A stretch of DNA of 64,000 bases from Scalesia atractyloides (lineage: Eukaryota; Streptophyta; Magnoliopsida; Asterales; Asteraceae): contig CAMTDV010000013.1 of NCBI GenBank assembly GCA_947069175.1, forward strand, positions 29,081,857-29,145,856. Reading direction: 5' to 3'. Both the position numbers and the translations under genes were made by a program. The notes beneath the pieces were generated by a model. The model did no database searches. It worked only from the letters and a program-made list of their open reading frames with translations, and was not told the DNA's origin. Shown here one piece after another: positions 35,780-49,800 of this stretch. The first letter of the stretch is position 1. Each line of letters opens with the position of its first letter.

Positions 35780-35935
35780 GCAAGTTGATATGTTATTGTA
35801 TGCTGTTGGTTTGTTAATGTATGTTATTGTTTGTTGTGGTTTGATATTGTATCTAATTGTTGTTAATGTATGTTATTGTTTGTTGTGGTTTGTTATTATA
35901 TGCTAATTGTTGTTATTGTATGTTTATTTACATTT
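35780..35935. repeat. TTGTTNTTGTATG-rich tandem low-complexity repeat
   Basis: Irregular repeats of TGTATGTTATTGTTTGTTGTGG at roughly 60-bp spacing. Confidence 0.6.
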
Positions 35936-36741
35936 GTTCATATATGAATATTGCACGATTTTTCCATATTAAATACAACCAGAAATAAATAATAAATGCT
36001 TTTCTAACAAGGTTCACTCGCCAACTTTTTGTTGATCCAAAAACCATTTTTACATATGATACAGGTGAACAGGATGAAGCATGGAAAACATAGGAAATTG
36101 CCTTAGAAGAAAATAATGAAGTTTAGAAGGATGAATAGAACATGTTGTGTTTGTTTGATATGATTGTATGATCTCTTTTAAATTGAAATAATAAATATGA
36201 AACCTTATAATAAATGTCATGAGCTTTGATGAAAACCCAATCATTGCCCCGGTCACCTTTTCCGCTGCGGGTCGGGGTGTGACAGTTTTGTTAAAGATGA
36301 AGATTAAAATGTAATATAGATGAGTGGATTAAATTGACCGTATTTATTCACTTGATATTTTGTAGCTATTAAACATTCTAGGATAATGACTAAGTACGTT
36401 GGGCTTTAATAACTTGTACACAAAGGCATCATATACTTGTACCTTTTAATCCACACGTCAATATTTAACAATACAACTATTGAAACGTCGACAAAAATGA
36501 GAAGGTGTCATGGTACTTTTGGATTTTTTAAAACACTATAGTTTATAAGATATGAAAAAAATACGTAAAAGAATTATAAGTTTGTTGTGGAGAGAGAAAA
36601 GTGTAACTAATTACCCATAATTATGTTAAAACTAAGGATTTAAGTGTAATAAGACGGGTTTAAAATACCAATTTACCCTCATTTTAGGGTGTATTTATAA
36701 ATTAAGAGAGAAAAGGTTCTTAATTTTTGTGTATCTTAATT

Positions 36742-36760
36742 CCCCCCCCCCCCCCCCCCC
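36742..36760. repeat. Poly-C tract of about 19 bases
   Basis: Uninterrupted C run followed by GCATGC; a likely site of length error. Confidence 0.8.
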
Positions 36761-36884
36761 GCATGCATTATAATATAGTATAGTATAGATAACTTAATAT
36801 TATTAAAGCGTACCATATTCAATAAACTTTATTACCAAGGGTGTAAAACTATAAATACTTCACACACTTAAATTATTACTCTAC

Positions 36885-37064
36885 TATTATAAAGAATTAT
36901 ATTTAGATTATCAACTCCTAATATAAACGAACTTGTTCTCCAAGTTTATTCCCCCTATATATAGTCCATGTATTCTATTGTAAAGGACACACCATCAATA
37001 ATAAACATCTCTTTCTCTCCCAATATCCCTTCTCATCTTCTTGCTATTAGGCTTGTTCATAACA
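36885..37064 (+). repeat. 5' LTR of the copia element
   Basis: 180 bp. The first dinucleotide is TA instead of TG, otherwise canonical. Pairs with 41835-42012. Confidence 0.9.
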
Positions 37065-37109
37065 CGTTATCAGCACGATTGCTTTGGATCACAAACCGTA
37101 AGCTCATTA

Positions 37110-40100
37110 TGACAAATCTTGCAAAACTTGAGTTCATGACTTTATACATCATGGAAAAAATTATTTGTCATGGATATTGGATGCTGAAATACATTTGAAT
37201 GCCAATAATCTGGGTGAAACAATTAAAGAAGGAAATAAAGCAAATACCCAAGATAGGCAAAAGCCATGATCTTTTTACGCCATCATATTCATGGGCTTTG
37301 AAAAGTGAGTACCCCACTATGAAGGATCCACTTGTCCTTTGGACCAACCTGAAAGAAATGTATGACCACCAGAAAACGGTAATATTATCGAGAGTTAATT
37401 ACGAGTGGGTCAATTTAAGGTTGCTAGACTTTAAGTCTATAGTGAGTACAACTCGGTAGTGTTTAGAATCACGTCACTGTTGATTCTATGTGTTGAAATA
37501 TTACTAATAAGGAGATGTTAGAAAAAACGTTCTCCACCTTTCATGCCTTAAATGTGATACTGCAACAACAATATCGTGATAGAGGTTTCGCAAAATATAG
37601 TGAGTTAATACCATCTTTGCTTGTGGGCGAGCAAAACAATGAGCTCTAATGAAAAATCATGAGACTCGTCCGGTTGGAACAACCCCAATCCTTTAAGTGA
37701 ATGTGGCAACATATAATGGCCAAAGTGAAAGTTACGGACGTGCTCGTGGTTATCATCGTGGACATGGTCGTGGACGTGGCCGAGGAAATTATCATAGTGT
37801 TCAGTTTAAAAACAAAGGGACCCACCAAAAGTGGCATAATAATGAAAAGAAATCCAGTGATGAAAAAAAGTAAAAAGAATGTCAGATCTTCATCGAATGC
37901 ATGTTACCGATGTGGAAGTAACAATAATTGGTTGAAGGCTTGTCGTATGGCTAAATACTTGGTGGAACTTTATCAACAATCTATCAAAGACAAAGCAAAA
38001 GGAATGGAGACAAATTTACATATGAGGCTGCAAATGTTGATGTCACTAATGGTCATAAAGATCATACTGACACAACTAATATAAATTATGATGATTTCCT
38101 TATTGAGCCAACTAGCTTGGATTCTGGTGATATCATGGCTGATACAGCCCAGTTGGATGCTTGCAATTTTCCTTACACATGAATTATTAGTTTTTAAGTG
38201 ATGTTATTTATTATGTTTGAAGCTTTTAGACATTTTATTTATATAACTTTGTTTAGTTTTGAAGTATATGGAGCGTATAACTAAGCTCCCTATTAATGGT
38301 GAAGATATATGTCTAATAGACAGCGCATTTACGCATACATTTCTCAAGAAAAAGAATTATTTCTCTAGTTTAACTTTGAAAGAGGCAAATGTTAGTACAA
38401 GATCTAGTAAATCAAAATTAATTGAAGGCTTTGGAGAAGCTTGTATATGTTGCCATGTGGAACGCCATTTAAAATTACTAATGCATTATATTCTCCATTG
38501 TATGAAAGAAATTTGATAAGCTTTAAAGATGTTTGTTTAAATGGATATCATCTTTAGACTACATGTAAGGGACATGATGAGTACCTTCATATCACAAATA
38601 TCAGTTCGGGTAAAAAACATGTGTTAGAAAAAGTTACCCGTACTTGCCTCTGGTTTGTATTATACTAAAATTAGTGCAATCGAATCAAATGCATTCATAA
38701 ACAAGAAATTTATAGACCAAGAAAATGTTATCATATGGCATGACCTGTTAGGCCATCCCGAATCAACAATGATGCGAAAAATTATAGAAAATTCATTTGG
38801 GCATTCTTTGAAGAACCATAATATTCTTCGGTCTAAGGATATTACATGTGTTGCATGTTCACAAGGGACGTTGATTACTCGCCCATCACCAATGAAGGTG
38901 GGGACTGAATCATTGAGATTTTCTGGAAAGAATAAATGGGGATATTTGTGGAACTGTACATCCTCCTAGTGGACCATTTAGATATTTATGGTCTTAATTG
39001 ATGCATCAACTAGATGGTCACACGTGTGCCTACTATCAAGTCGTAATATGACATTTGCATGATTACTTGCTTCGCTAATAAGGCTAAGAGCATATTTTCC
39101 CAATTACCCCCATCAAGAAAATTCGATTAGACAATGCTAGTGAATTTACATCCAAGACATTTAATGATTTTTGCATGTCTATTGGGATAAATGTATAGCA
39201 TCTTTATCTCATGTACATACACAAAATGGGCTTGCTGAATCGCTTATCAAGCGACTTCAAATGGTTGCAAGACCAATTATGAATTCAAAACTACCAGCAT
39301 CTGCTTGGGGACATGCAATTTTACATGCAGCAACACTTATTACCATTAGGCCAACAAGTATGATGTCCTCCCCATTAAAGTTGGTTCTTGGTCAGGAACC
39401 AAATGTTTCCCATCTAAGGATTTTTGGTTGTGCTGTATATGTTCCAATCGCTCCACCACAACGCACACAGATAGGGCCTCAAAGGAGGTTAGGAATATAT
39501 GTTGGGTATGAATCACCATCAATCATTAAGTATTTAGAACCTACAACGGGAGATTTATTTATGGCTCGATTTAGTGATTGCCATTTTGTTGAATCAACAT
39601 TCCCAACATAAGAGGGAGACAAAAAGTAGCTAATATTAGTATTATTTGGATTGACTTATCATTATCTCTTCTTGATCCTCGAACTAAACAGTGTGAATTA
39701 GAAGTTCGAAGGATAATTCATTACAAGGATTAGCAATTCAATACCGAGACGCATTCACTGACCAAAGAGAGTGATTAAGTCACATATACCAGTTGTTAAT
39801 GCTCCAGTATAAATAAGTGTCCCACAAGGACAACCACATGTTGGTAATGAGTCTAATGTACGCCTAAAACGTGGTAGACCAATTAGTTCTAAAGATAAAA
39901 ATCCTTGAAAGAAAAGGGGAGCAAATACTGTAGATGGTCATGTCGAGGTAACAATAATGCCTGAAAAGGAGTCTCCAGAAGAGAAACTAGACATGATGGT
40001 TCTAGAAGGACCTCAGGTACCTGAAAATGAAGAGATCTCAATTAATTATATCAAGTCTAGAAGGTATGGAACCGAAAAGAAATCAACGTCGATGACAGTT

Positions 40101-41828
40101 TTTCATATACTGTAGCAGTAGAAGTAATGGAAAATAATGAGGATCATTTTACTAAAATCAGTTGAGGAATGTAAACAAAGAAATGATTGGCAAAATGGAA
40201 AGACATGATAGAGGCATAATTGAATTCACTCAATAAACGAGAAGTTTTTGGAACTGTTGCCCATACACCTGAAGGTGTAAAGCCTGTTGGATATAGATGT
40301 GTCTTTATGAGAAAATGTAATGAGAAAAATGAAATTGTAAAATACACGGCAAGATTAGTAGCACAAGGATTTTTGCAACGACTTGGAGTTGATTATGAGG
40401 AGACATATTCTCCGGTGGTGGGTGCGACAACTTTTCGTTATCTTATTAGTCTTGTAATACAAGAAGGGATTGATTTGCGTCTAATGGATGTTGTGACAGC
40501 CTACCTCTAAGTCTCACTTGATACTGATATTTACATGAAACTTCCTAAAGGATTCAAACTGCCAAACTCATGTAAATCTAGTTCTCAAGAACATCTTTCA
40601 ATCAAATTAAACAAATCATTATATGGGCTAAAACAGTCTGGGCGTATGTGGTATAATTGCCTTAGTGAATATTTGTTGAAAGAAGGCTATAAAAGTGATT
40701 CTGTATACCCGTGCATTTTTATAAAAAGGTCAGGATCTGAATATGTTATAATTGCCATATATGTTGATGACCTGAATATAATTGGAACTCTAGGGAAGCT
40801 TCAAAAGGTGGTTGAATACTTGAAAAGAAAATTTGAAATAAAAGACCTTGGAAAGACAAAGTTTTGACTTGGATTACAAATTGAACACCTTAAGGGTGGA
40901 ATCCCTATGCACCAAGAAACTTACATAGAGAAACTGTCAAAAGATTTTATATGGAAAAATCACATCCATTGAGTACCCCAATGGTTTTAAGGCCGCTTGA
41001 TGTAGATAAAGGCCCATTCTGACCTCCCAGAGATGAAGAGCAAATCCTTGGTCCAGAAGTACCATATTTAAGTGCAATTGGTGCACTAATATTTCTTGCT
41101 AGTCATACACATATATTGTCCTTAAATTTATTGGTAAGATATAGTTCATGCCTAACAAAGAGGCATTGGAATAAGGTAAAAAAATATTTAGATACCTTTA
41201 AGGTACAAAAGATATGGGTTTGTATTTTACAAATTAATCGAAAACAAGTTTGGTTGGTTTTGCAGAGGCATGGTATTTGTCTGATCCTCACATTGGGCGA
41301 TCTCAAACTGCATATTTATTTACAAAGAGGTACTGCAATTTCATGGTGTTCGGTAAAGCAGACAATCATAGCCACATAATCTAATCATGCAGAAATATTG
41401 GCGATACATGAAACTAGTTGAGAATGTATTTGGTTAAGGACTGTAATACAACACATTCATGGATCTTGTGGTATTTCTTCGGGAGATGAGGGACCGACAA
41501 TCTTACATGAAGACAACGCAGCATGCATTGCTCAACTTAAGGAAGGATGCATCAAAGGTGATAGAACAAGCACATTTTGCTGAAGTTCTTTTTTACACAT
41601 GATTTACAAAAGAATGGAGATATTATCATCCAACAAATTCGTTCCAGCGAAAATTTGGCAGATTTGTTCACTAAATCATTTCCGACCTCAACATCCAAGA
41701 AGTTAGTTCATGGGATCGCGATGCGTCGACTCAAGGAGCTTAAGCGATCATCATTAGGAGGAGATAATACGCGTTGCGCCCCTTCTCCCTTGGCCAAGGT
41801 TTTGTCCCACTATGTTTTCCTGACATAG
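37110..41828 (+). pseudogene. Copia gag-pol polyprotein, many stops and frameshifts
   Basis: Gag starts MTNLAKLEFMTL at about 37110 and continues with MKDPLVLWTNLKEMYDHQKT. The zinc knuckle (about 37890-37940) reads CYRCGSNNNWLKAC, so the CCHC histidine is lost. The aspartic protease motif has become LIDSAFTHT (38312). The pre-integrase HHCC region contains WHDLLGHPES and ITCVACSQG (38735-38880). The integrase tail is GLAESLIKRLQM ... LRIFGCAVYVP (39225-39450). Reverse transcriptase has ARLVAQGF, SLYGLKQSGRMWY and the catalytic YVDD (about 40760). RNase H has HEDNAACIA (about 41508). More than ten stops or shifts break the frame. Confidence 0.92.
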
Positions 41829-41834
41829 GAGGGG

Positions 41835-42012
41835 TGTTATAAAGAATTATATTTAGATTATCAACTATCAATATAAACAACTTGTTCTCCAAGTTTATTC
41901 CTCCTGTAAATAGTCCATGTATCCTATTGCAAAAGACACACCATCTATAATAAACATCTCTTTCTCTCACAATATCCTTCTCATATTCTTGCTATTAGGC
42001 TTTTTCATAACA
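41835..42012 (+). repeat. 3' LTR of the copia element
   Basis: 178 bp, TG...CA termini, preceded by the polypurine tract and followed by TSD TCTAC. Confidence 0.9.
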
Positions 42013-43490
42013 TCTACATTATTACCACAAAATATAAACAATTTGTCAGCAATTAATTTTTATTCTTTAAAAAGAATAAGACATGACGACATTTCATAAC
42101 TATTCAAGTACATATTGTTCGTACACCAAATCATTATATTTATAAAATAGGCATTAAAGATATTTATAAAAATGCCCCAAAATTATTGAATTATATCATA
42201 TCTTATAAATTTTAATCATAACAAAGAATTTCAAAATTTGAATACTCTACAAATTATTTCAAATAACAAAAAAATATAAGCATTTAATTTTTAATCGTTA
42301 AAAAGAACATAACTATGTAAGTTTTCCGATTTAGTTTACACATTGAGAGTTGACTAACTCTTTACATTTACAAAAATATACATTACCGGTATATAAAAAT
42401 AATTTAAGATTATTGAAATTTATCATATTTATGAAACTTTATTACCAATGTAGGATGTAAAACTATAAATTCTTCACAAACTTAAATTATTACTTTACGA
42501 ATTATTACAACAAAATATAAACAATTTGTAAGCATTTAGTTTTTAACCTTTAAAAAGAATAAGGCATGATGACATTTCATAACTACGTAACTTTTTCTAT
42601 TCAAACAACATATTGTTCGTACATCAAATCATTATATTTATAGAATTGCATCAAAGATATTACAAAAAAATGCTTTAAGATTATTGAATTACATTATATC
42701 TTATAAATTTTAATCATCAAAAAATAATTTCAAAATTTTAATACTCTACAGATTATTAATAAGAAACCAATTTGTAGGCATTTAATTTTTAAACTCTTAA
42801 AAAGAATAAGGCATGGTGACATATCATAACTATGTAACTTTTTTATTTAGGTAATATATTGTTAGTACACCACTTCATTACTTTATAAAATATGCATTAC
42901 GGATAGATAGAAATAACTTAAGATTATTCGAATGTGTCATATTCAATAAACTTTATTACCAATGTAAGGTGTAAGGCTATAAATACGTCACACTATATCA
43001 CTACTCTACATTACTATCACCACAAATTATAAATAATCTATAAGCATTTAGTTTTAACCATTAAAAGAATAAGATATAAGCATTTAATTTTTAACCATTA
43101 AAAAGAATAAGACACGGTAACATTTCATAACTACGTAAGTTTTCCGATCCTGACAACATATTTGTCCGTACACCGAATCATTATATTTATGATTTATAAA
43201 TATGCATTAAAGATATATACGAAAATGCCTCAAGGTTATTAAATTACATCATTTTTAGAAAACTTATCATTAAAAAAATAAGTCACTGTAATATTTCATA
43301 ACTACGTAATTTTTTTCCGATTGACACAACATATTTTTTCGTACACCAAACAAGTATATTCGTAATTTATAAATATGCATTAAATATATAGACAAAAATG
43401 TCCCAAGGTTATTTGAATTGAATTACATCATAGTTTATAATTCTAATCATCACAAAAAAAAAAAAAACAATTTCAAAATCTTAAAATATT
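42013..43490. repeat. AT-rich diverged repeat array hosting the copia insertion
   Basis: The block 'aaaaagaata.g.catg..ga' + 'catttcataacta.gtaa' + 'acatattgttcgtacacc' recurs near 42066, 42548, 42788, 43090 and 43270 with variable spacing (about 180-480 bp). Related sequence precedes the copia at 36790-36884 (compare 42430-42490). Non-coding. Confidence 0.65.
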
Positions 43491-43539
43491 TATTTAAAAA
43501 GTTAGATAAACCCCCTCTCTTAAAAACGGAAACTTAAAT

Positions 43540-43801
43540 CACTCACTCTATGAGGTGCTCGCATGTAATAATGATCACGTAGTCAAGCTTCCGTTTCAGT
43601 AGAATCACTCTTCTAATTCCCCAAATTCACCCTCAGAGCCCTAGTTTGTACAGTTCTAATCTTACGATCGAGTAGAAAACCAACAATTCGCCACAAAATT
43701 AGCCCTAGAAACTCATCAACTTCAAGTTCAACTACAACTGTTGCTCGTGATCGGTTCGATTTTTCATCGGAGTAAAGCTAGGGTTTCAGTTTCGTTCAGT
43801 C
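43540..43801 (+). promoter_or_regulatory. Presumed 5' leader of TRA1 with short upstream ORFs
   Basis: This pyrimidine- and CCCTAG-rich stretch before the TRA1 start lacks a clear TATA box. It includes a 10-codon upstream ORF (ATG at 43550, stop ending 43582). Whether it is transcribed cannot be told from sequence. Confidence 0.4.
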
Positions 43802-46800
43802 ATGAGTCCTATTCAGAATTTCGAGCAGCATTCTCGGCATCTCATGGAACCTGACCTCCGTATTGATTCTGTTTTTACTCTTTACGTGTTGTAGTTTTAG
43901 AAATTGTGTTAACTGTCTGTGAAATTTTATGAGTAGTTGTGTGTGTGGTGTTTTATAGGGGAGTTTTGAGTTTGATAGAGTAGCAGGAAGAAGTGGTACT
44001 AGAAATGAGGTTTTCTAGCCCTAGTTTGAGTAAGAGGCTGTGTTTAGCTGTTAGGAGACAGAAACTGAGTTTTGAAACTGATATGAATTGAATTACGGAT
44101 TGAATATGACCGGATTTTGTATGTATAGCTTGTTACCGATTTTAGATTATTTAGCTAGGCTGAAGGAAAGTGAATTGTTTATGGTGTCATGAAGCTTTTA
44201 TGATCTAGAGTTATTTTATTTTATATATCAAGTACAAGGAAGACTTGTTTTGTTGAGTTGATGTTGTTGGCTGAAGTTTTAAATCTTTGTTTTGTTTCGT
44301 TTAGTGATTTGATTATTGCTTTATTTTTGTGACAGCTATTCAAAGCAGGCTACAAATGGCGATGGAGGTGCGGGATAGTTTAGAGATAACACATACAGGG
44401 GAGTACTTGAATTTTCTTAAGTGTTATTTCCGTCCGTTTTCTGGGATTCTTTATCACATAACAAAGCCTCAGTTTACTGACAACCCTGAGCATAAGCTGC
44501 GAAACATTATTATTGAAATTCTCAATCGCCTTCCTCACAGTGAAGTGCTAAGGCCTTTTGTTCAAGAGCTACTAAAAGTTGCAATGCATGTTCTTACTAC
44601 TGACAACGAGGAGAACGGCTTGATATGCATTCGGATCATATTTGATCTATGAGGAATTTCAGACCAACCCAAGAGACTGAAGTGCAGCCTTTCCTTGACT
44701 TCGTGTGTAAAATTTACCAGAACTTCAGACTCACGGTTAGCCATTTCTTTGAAAGTGGGGCACTTGTGGCTCCAGCAATTCCACCACCTTCTTCAATGTC
44801 GGCATTACCTTCGCTTGGCAGTGAAGACGTTAAGCCAATGGAGATTTCAGATCAAGTTGGGTCGTCCACTGCGTCGAGCACCGTGGCTGGAAAACTTAAT
44901 CCAAGTACCAGGTCGTTCAAGATTGTGACCGAGAGTCCTTTGGTGGTCATGTTTCTCTTTCAACTGTATAACCGGCTTGTGCAGACTAATATCCCTCAGT
45001 TATTGCCATTGATGGTTGCTGCTATCTCAGTCCCTGGTCCTGACAAGGTTCCACCACATTTGAAGACTCACTTTACTGAGCTGAAAGGGGCTCAGGTTAA
45101 GGTAATTTATTGGGATAATCTTTATATCATTATAACTGTCTTAAATCAAATGTCGGTGGGGTTTTCCGACCGACAAACTCACCCCCAACTTTCACAATTA
45201 ACAATTTTAACCCTTGGCTGTTACTTGATTTTAAAAGTTTTGGGTTTTTCACTTCACACCCTCAAACTTTTGATATGAAACACTATTAACCCCCATTTTT
45301 AAGTAAGTTACACGTTCACTTCTAACATTTGGTAATTTACAACTTTGACCCCCGCCAACCTTTTCTACTTAATAACTTGACACCTCATTTTATTTAACGT
45401 ACTTTTACGACTTTACACCGTGACGTGCAACGCATGTGTGGCCACCACACGTTGATGTCATCATCGTTACGCGTGTAACGAAGTCACAAACGCGATGTTG
45501 CCGCTGCAACGCGCGGCACGGGTCAAAATTCTAGTTCTTACCAAATCATATTTGAAGCATTATCCCCTCTCATGCGCTGCTAAATGTTTCTGGAGGTAAT
45601 GTGGGTGCTTAGCAATTGGCGTGCATAAATCTCAACAATATTGTATGCATAATATACAGTCTAGATAGTGGAATATTGACCAGACTAAAATCTTTAACCA
45701 CTGAGCTCTCATGTTATCGCGTATGCTTATATGTTTCTGGCACTATTTTGCAGACTGTCTCATTCCTTACTTACCTTTTGAAGAGCTTTGCTGATTATAT
45801 TAGGCCGCATGAGGAAAGCATATGTAAAAGCATTGTGAATCTGCTTGTTACTTGTTCGGACTCTGTTTCAATTAGAAAGGTGATAGTATGACCTAGACCT
45901 GTTTGTCCTTAGTTAAATACTTCTCTCAAGTCTCATGTATGTGATATATAATGTACCTAATATGTGCAGGAATTATTAATAGCATTGAAACATGTCCTTG
46001 GAACGGATTTTAAGAGGGGTTTATTTCCTCTGATTGATACACTCTTGGAAGAGAGGTAATATTTTGTACATGATTACTTAGATAGTGTTTTTCATACGAT
46101 ATAATTGTAAACATCTTTTGAGAAATTTGTGAACTATGCTAGGGTTCTCGTGGGAATTGGTCGGGCTTGTTTTGAGACACTGAGGCCATTGGCGTATAGT
46201 CTCTTAGCAGAAATTGTTCATCATGTTCGGGGTGACCTCTCGCTTTCACAGGTTTGGATCTTCCTGAAAATTTTATGCCATACTTCAATATTGCCAGTTG
46301 TTCACATGCATGTATCATAGATTAACTTTATATATCAGCAAACAGGAACATAGAATATTAATCACACTGATGGAAAGAACAACGTTCAATGTGGTATATG
46401 ACATATGTACTTAATGTATTTGTATCAATTTAAATGAACAAGATACATAGATGATCATTTCACATTTACTATCTTGGCTTTATATGTACTTGTTTTAGTT
46501 TGATAGTGTGATTATCTTATTTCTCCTTTTTTAATAGTGTAACAAGTTTTAGTTCTTCTGCACATTCTAACTTTGTTTCTTGCTTTCTGTTTTATATGAC
46601 CATCATCATACCCAGCAATATGGAGGCATTAATATGCTAATGAGGTGTTATGTGCTGTATTCTTGTATTACATTTCTTACTGCTCTGTTTTATAATTTCT
46701 TGCAGTTGTCACGGATTATCTACCTATTCTCGAGTAATATGCATGACGCATCATTATCTCTCAGCATCCACACCACGTGTGCACGGTTAATGTTAAATTT

Positions 46801-49800
46801 GGTACAGCTTGGATCTCAGTTTAAATCTTCAAGAATGTTACACACTTATATTTTTTCCCTTTTAAGTGTCAGAGATCTAGTTTGGTTTCATTGTCTAGTA
46901 ACATAGGTGAACTTAATTTATATATTTTTAGGTGGAGCCAATTTTTGAAAAAGGCATTGATCTGCCATCCATGGACGAAGCAAGGATTTTATTGGTAAGA
47001 TTTGCTATTCTTTCTGGAGTTGCAATTAAGATAGGTATTAGTTGATTGTTATTTTATGTGTAGGGCGCATATTGGATGCTTTTGTCGGGAAGTTTAGCAC
47101 CTTTAAACGTACTATACCTCAGGTATACTTCAGATTGCTATGCTCTCTCTAATTCTCAATAACAGTTATAACGGCTCAATCACCATTCTTAACGATATTC
47201 TGTTTCTACTACCATGGAAGACCTTGTTTCATTTCTGTTTAGTTATTGGCTATCAGCAAGTCACTGGTTAAAGTTAAATGGACTGAAAAGTTACATTAAT
47301 ACCATTTGTTTACTGATTTGTATGTCAAGCTTCTCAACTAAAATTAAATGGAAATAAAAATAAATGACAATATCATGCACTATATTTCTGTTAGTTGCTT
47401 TTTCCCTGCCCTATGACTCTTGCATCTTCCCAATGTATGTGTTCATTTTCTCTGACAGTTACTGGAAGATGGAGAGGAAGGAAAGGATCGATCTACCTTA
47501 AAATCAAAGCTTGAGCTACCAGTGCAGGTTATATTAGTTAATCTAAGCTTTTTCCGTGAACAAGTTTTTTCTTATGATACGAGGCGTACATGGTACATTT
47601 ATACAATTCTTTGAAAATGTTAGATAAAGTTACCACTAGATTAAGTATCACCAGAAGGTAAAAGAAGCCAGTAGCTATGAAGCATATTTTGGCTGTACAG
47701 TTTTCTTGTTATATGTAGCAAGACATTTGTTGACCCAAGAATTTACCCCACGTACATCTTCTGCAATTTTATCATTGTAAAATCATATTGAAAGGATAAA
47801 TAATCTAGTAAAACTATTGAGTTATCAACTCATGTTTATGATAATACATGGCACACTAACTATATATTGGACATGCAAACTATTTGGCAGGCTGTTCTAA
47901 ACATTCAGGTTCCGGTGGAACATTCAAAAGAAGTCAGTGACTGTAAGCATCTGATCAAGACCTTGGTTATGGGTAAGTTTCATCCATTCTTTTATATCTG
48001 GTCTTCCCTATCTTGAATGATTTTGTCATGCCCAGTAAGCTTTTAAAAGTTTGCTGCAAAACTAGCACTCTCATATGTTTAATTTCGAATCATTTTCTAT
48101 TACTAGGAATGAAAACAATAATATGGAGCATCACACACGCACATCTACCCCGATCGCAGGTCTCACCTTCCACGAACAATAATATGCTTCCAGCAACCCC
48201 AACTAATGCGTCCACAGGACAGCCATTCAAAGGGCTCAGAGAAGAAGAGGTATTATTGTTATGTACAAATTAGTGCTTTTACTGAATAGAGTAAAAATGC
48301 CATTTTCGTCCCTGAGGTTTGGCCAGTTTTGCGACTTTCGTCCAAAGGTTTGTTTTTCCGCATCTGGATCCAAAAGGTTTAAATCTTGCCATTTTCATCC
48401 GGCTCGTTAACTCCATCCATTTTTCTCTGTTAAGTCAGGGGTATTTTCGTACATAAAGTGAAAAAGACCGAATTGCTCTTTAAGTGAATACTTGTACATT
48501 ATGCTAAATGCTTGTACATAAAGTGAAAAAGATCGAATTGCCCTTTAAGTTATCAAGAAAAAGACAAAAATGCCCCTGATTTAACAAAGAAAAATGGATG
48601 GAGTTAACGAGCCAGATGACAATGGCAAGATTTCTAACCTTTTGGGTACAGATGCGGAAAAACAAATTTTTGAACGGAAGTCGCAAAACTGGCCAAACCT
48701 CAGGGATGAAAATGGCATTTTACTCTACTGAATAACATGATAATTAGTAGTTTAATACTAATTAAAGAAATGGATTTGGGTAGGTATGGAGAGCTTCTGG
48801 TGTCTTGAAGAGTGGTGTACGTTGCTTAGCTCTGTTCAAAGAGAAAGATGAGGAGAGAGAAATGATACATCTTTTCTCCCAGATTTTGGCTATAATGGAA
48901 CCTCGAGATCTCATGGATATGTTCTCGTTATGCATGCCGGAACTTTTTGAATGCATGATATCCAACACACAGCTCGTGCATATTTTTTCTACCCTTCTTC
49001 AAGCACAAAAGGTTTTCAGGCCATTTGCAGATGTCTTGGTTAATTTTCTAGTAAGCAGCAAACTTGACTTCTGAAACATCCAGACTCCCTGCAGCAAAAC
49101 TTGTTCTACATCTTTTCCGGTTTTTATTCGGTGCTGTAGCGAAAGCTCCAGCAGATTGTGAACGCATTTTGCAGCCTCATGTTCCCATTATCGTGGAAGC
49201 GTGCATGAAAAATGCCAGTGAAGTTGAGAGGCCACTTGGTTATTTACAGCTTCTTAAAACAATGTTCCGTGCCCTAGGTGGTGGGAAATTCGAGCTTTTA
49301 TTAAGAGATTTGATTCCCACGTTACAACCCTGCTTGAATATGTTGTTGGCAATGCTCGAGGGCCCCACAGCTGAAGAAATGCGAGACCTTTTACTAGAGC
49401 TTTGCTTAACACTCCCTGCACGGTTAAGTTCGTTGCTACCTCACCTTCCCCGATTGATGAAACCACTTGTAATGTGTCTTAACGGGAGTGACGAACTTGT
49501 TAGCTTAGGATTGAGAACACTTGAGTTCTGGATCGATAGCTTAAATCCCGATTTTCTGGAACCAAGCATGGCAAATGTGATGTCTGACGTGATTTTAGCA
49601 TTGTGGTCCCACCTACGGCCCGCACCGTACCCATGGGGTGGTAAATCTTTACAACTGCTTGGAAAATTGGGTGGTCGAAACAGAAGGTTTCTCAAAGAGC
49701 CACTTGCACTTGAGTGCAAGGAAAACCCAGAGCATGGACTTCGATTGATTCTTACATTTGAGCCTGAAACCCCGTTTCTGGTACCTTTGGATCGATTTAT

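Larger units (their letters stand above)
33542..36284 (+). mobile_element. Solo LTR of a Gypsy-type retrotransposon, 2.74 kb
   Basis: Opens TGTAACATCC at 33542 and closes GGTCGGGGTGTGACA at 36284; these are matching LTR edges. Flanks are ATTTT (33537-33541) and GTTTT (36285-36289), a 5-bp TSD with one mismatch. There is no coding region and no second LTR, so it is most simply a solo LTR left by recombination. It is unusually rich in tRNA-like modules (four) and in short repeats (35.56-35.94 kb). Confidence 0.7.
36885..42012 (+). mobile_element. Complete but inactive Ty1/copia LTR retrotransposon, 5,128 bp
   Basis: 5' LTR 36885-37064 and 3' LTR 41835-42012 (about 180 bp each) share opening T(G/A)TTATAAAGAATTA and closing TTCATAACA. 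They differ by roughly 15 substitutions and two 1-nt gaps, counted by eye. A perfect 5-bp TSD, TCTAC, lies at 36880-36884 and 42013-42017. A primer-binding-like stretch (CGTTATCAGCACG) follows the 5' LTR, and a polypurine tract (AGGAGGGG) abuts the 3' LTR. Gene order gag, protease, integrase, RT, RNase H fixes it as copia. It is inserted in the AT-rich repeat array seen on both sides. Confidence 0.95.

Noticed and set aside
49051..49062. GTAAGC as a 5' splice site inside exon 12
   Set aside because: Translation continues as the conserved VSSKLD stretch on both sides; treated as coding, with a 1-nt lesion just after.
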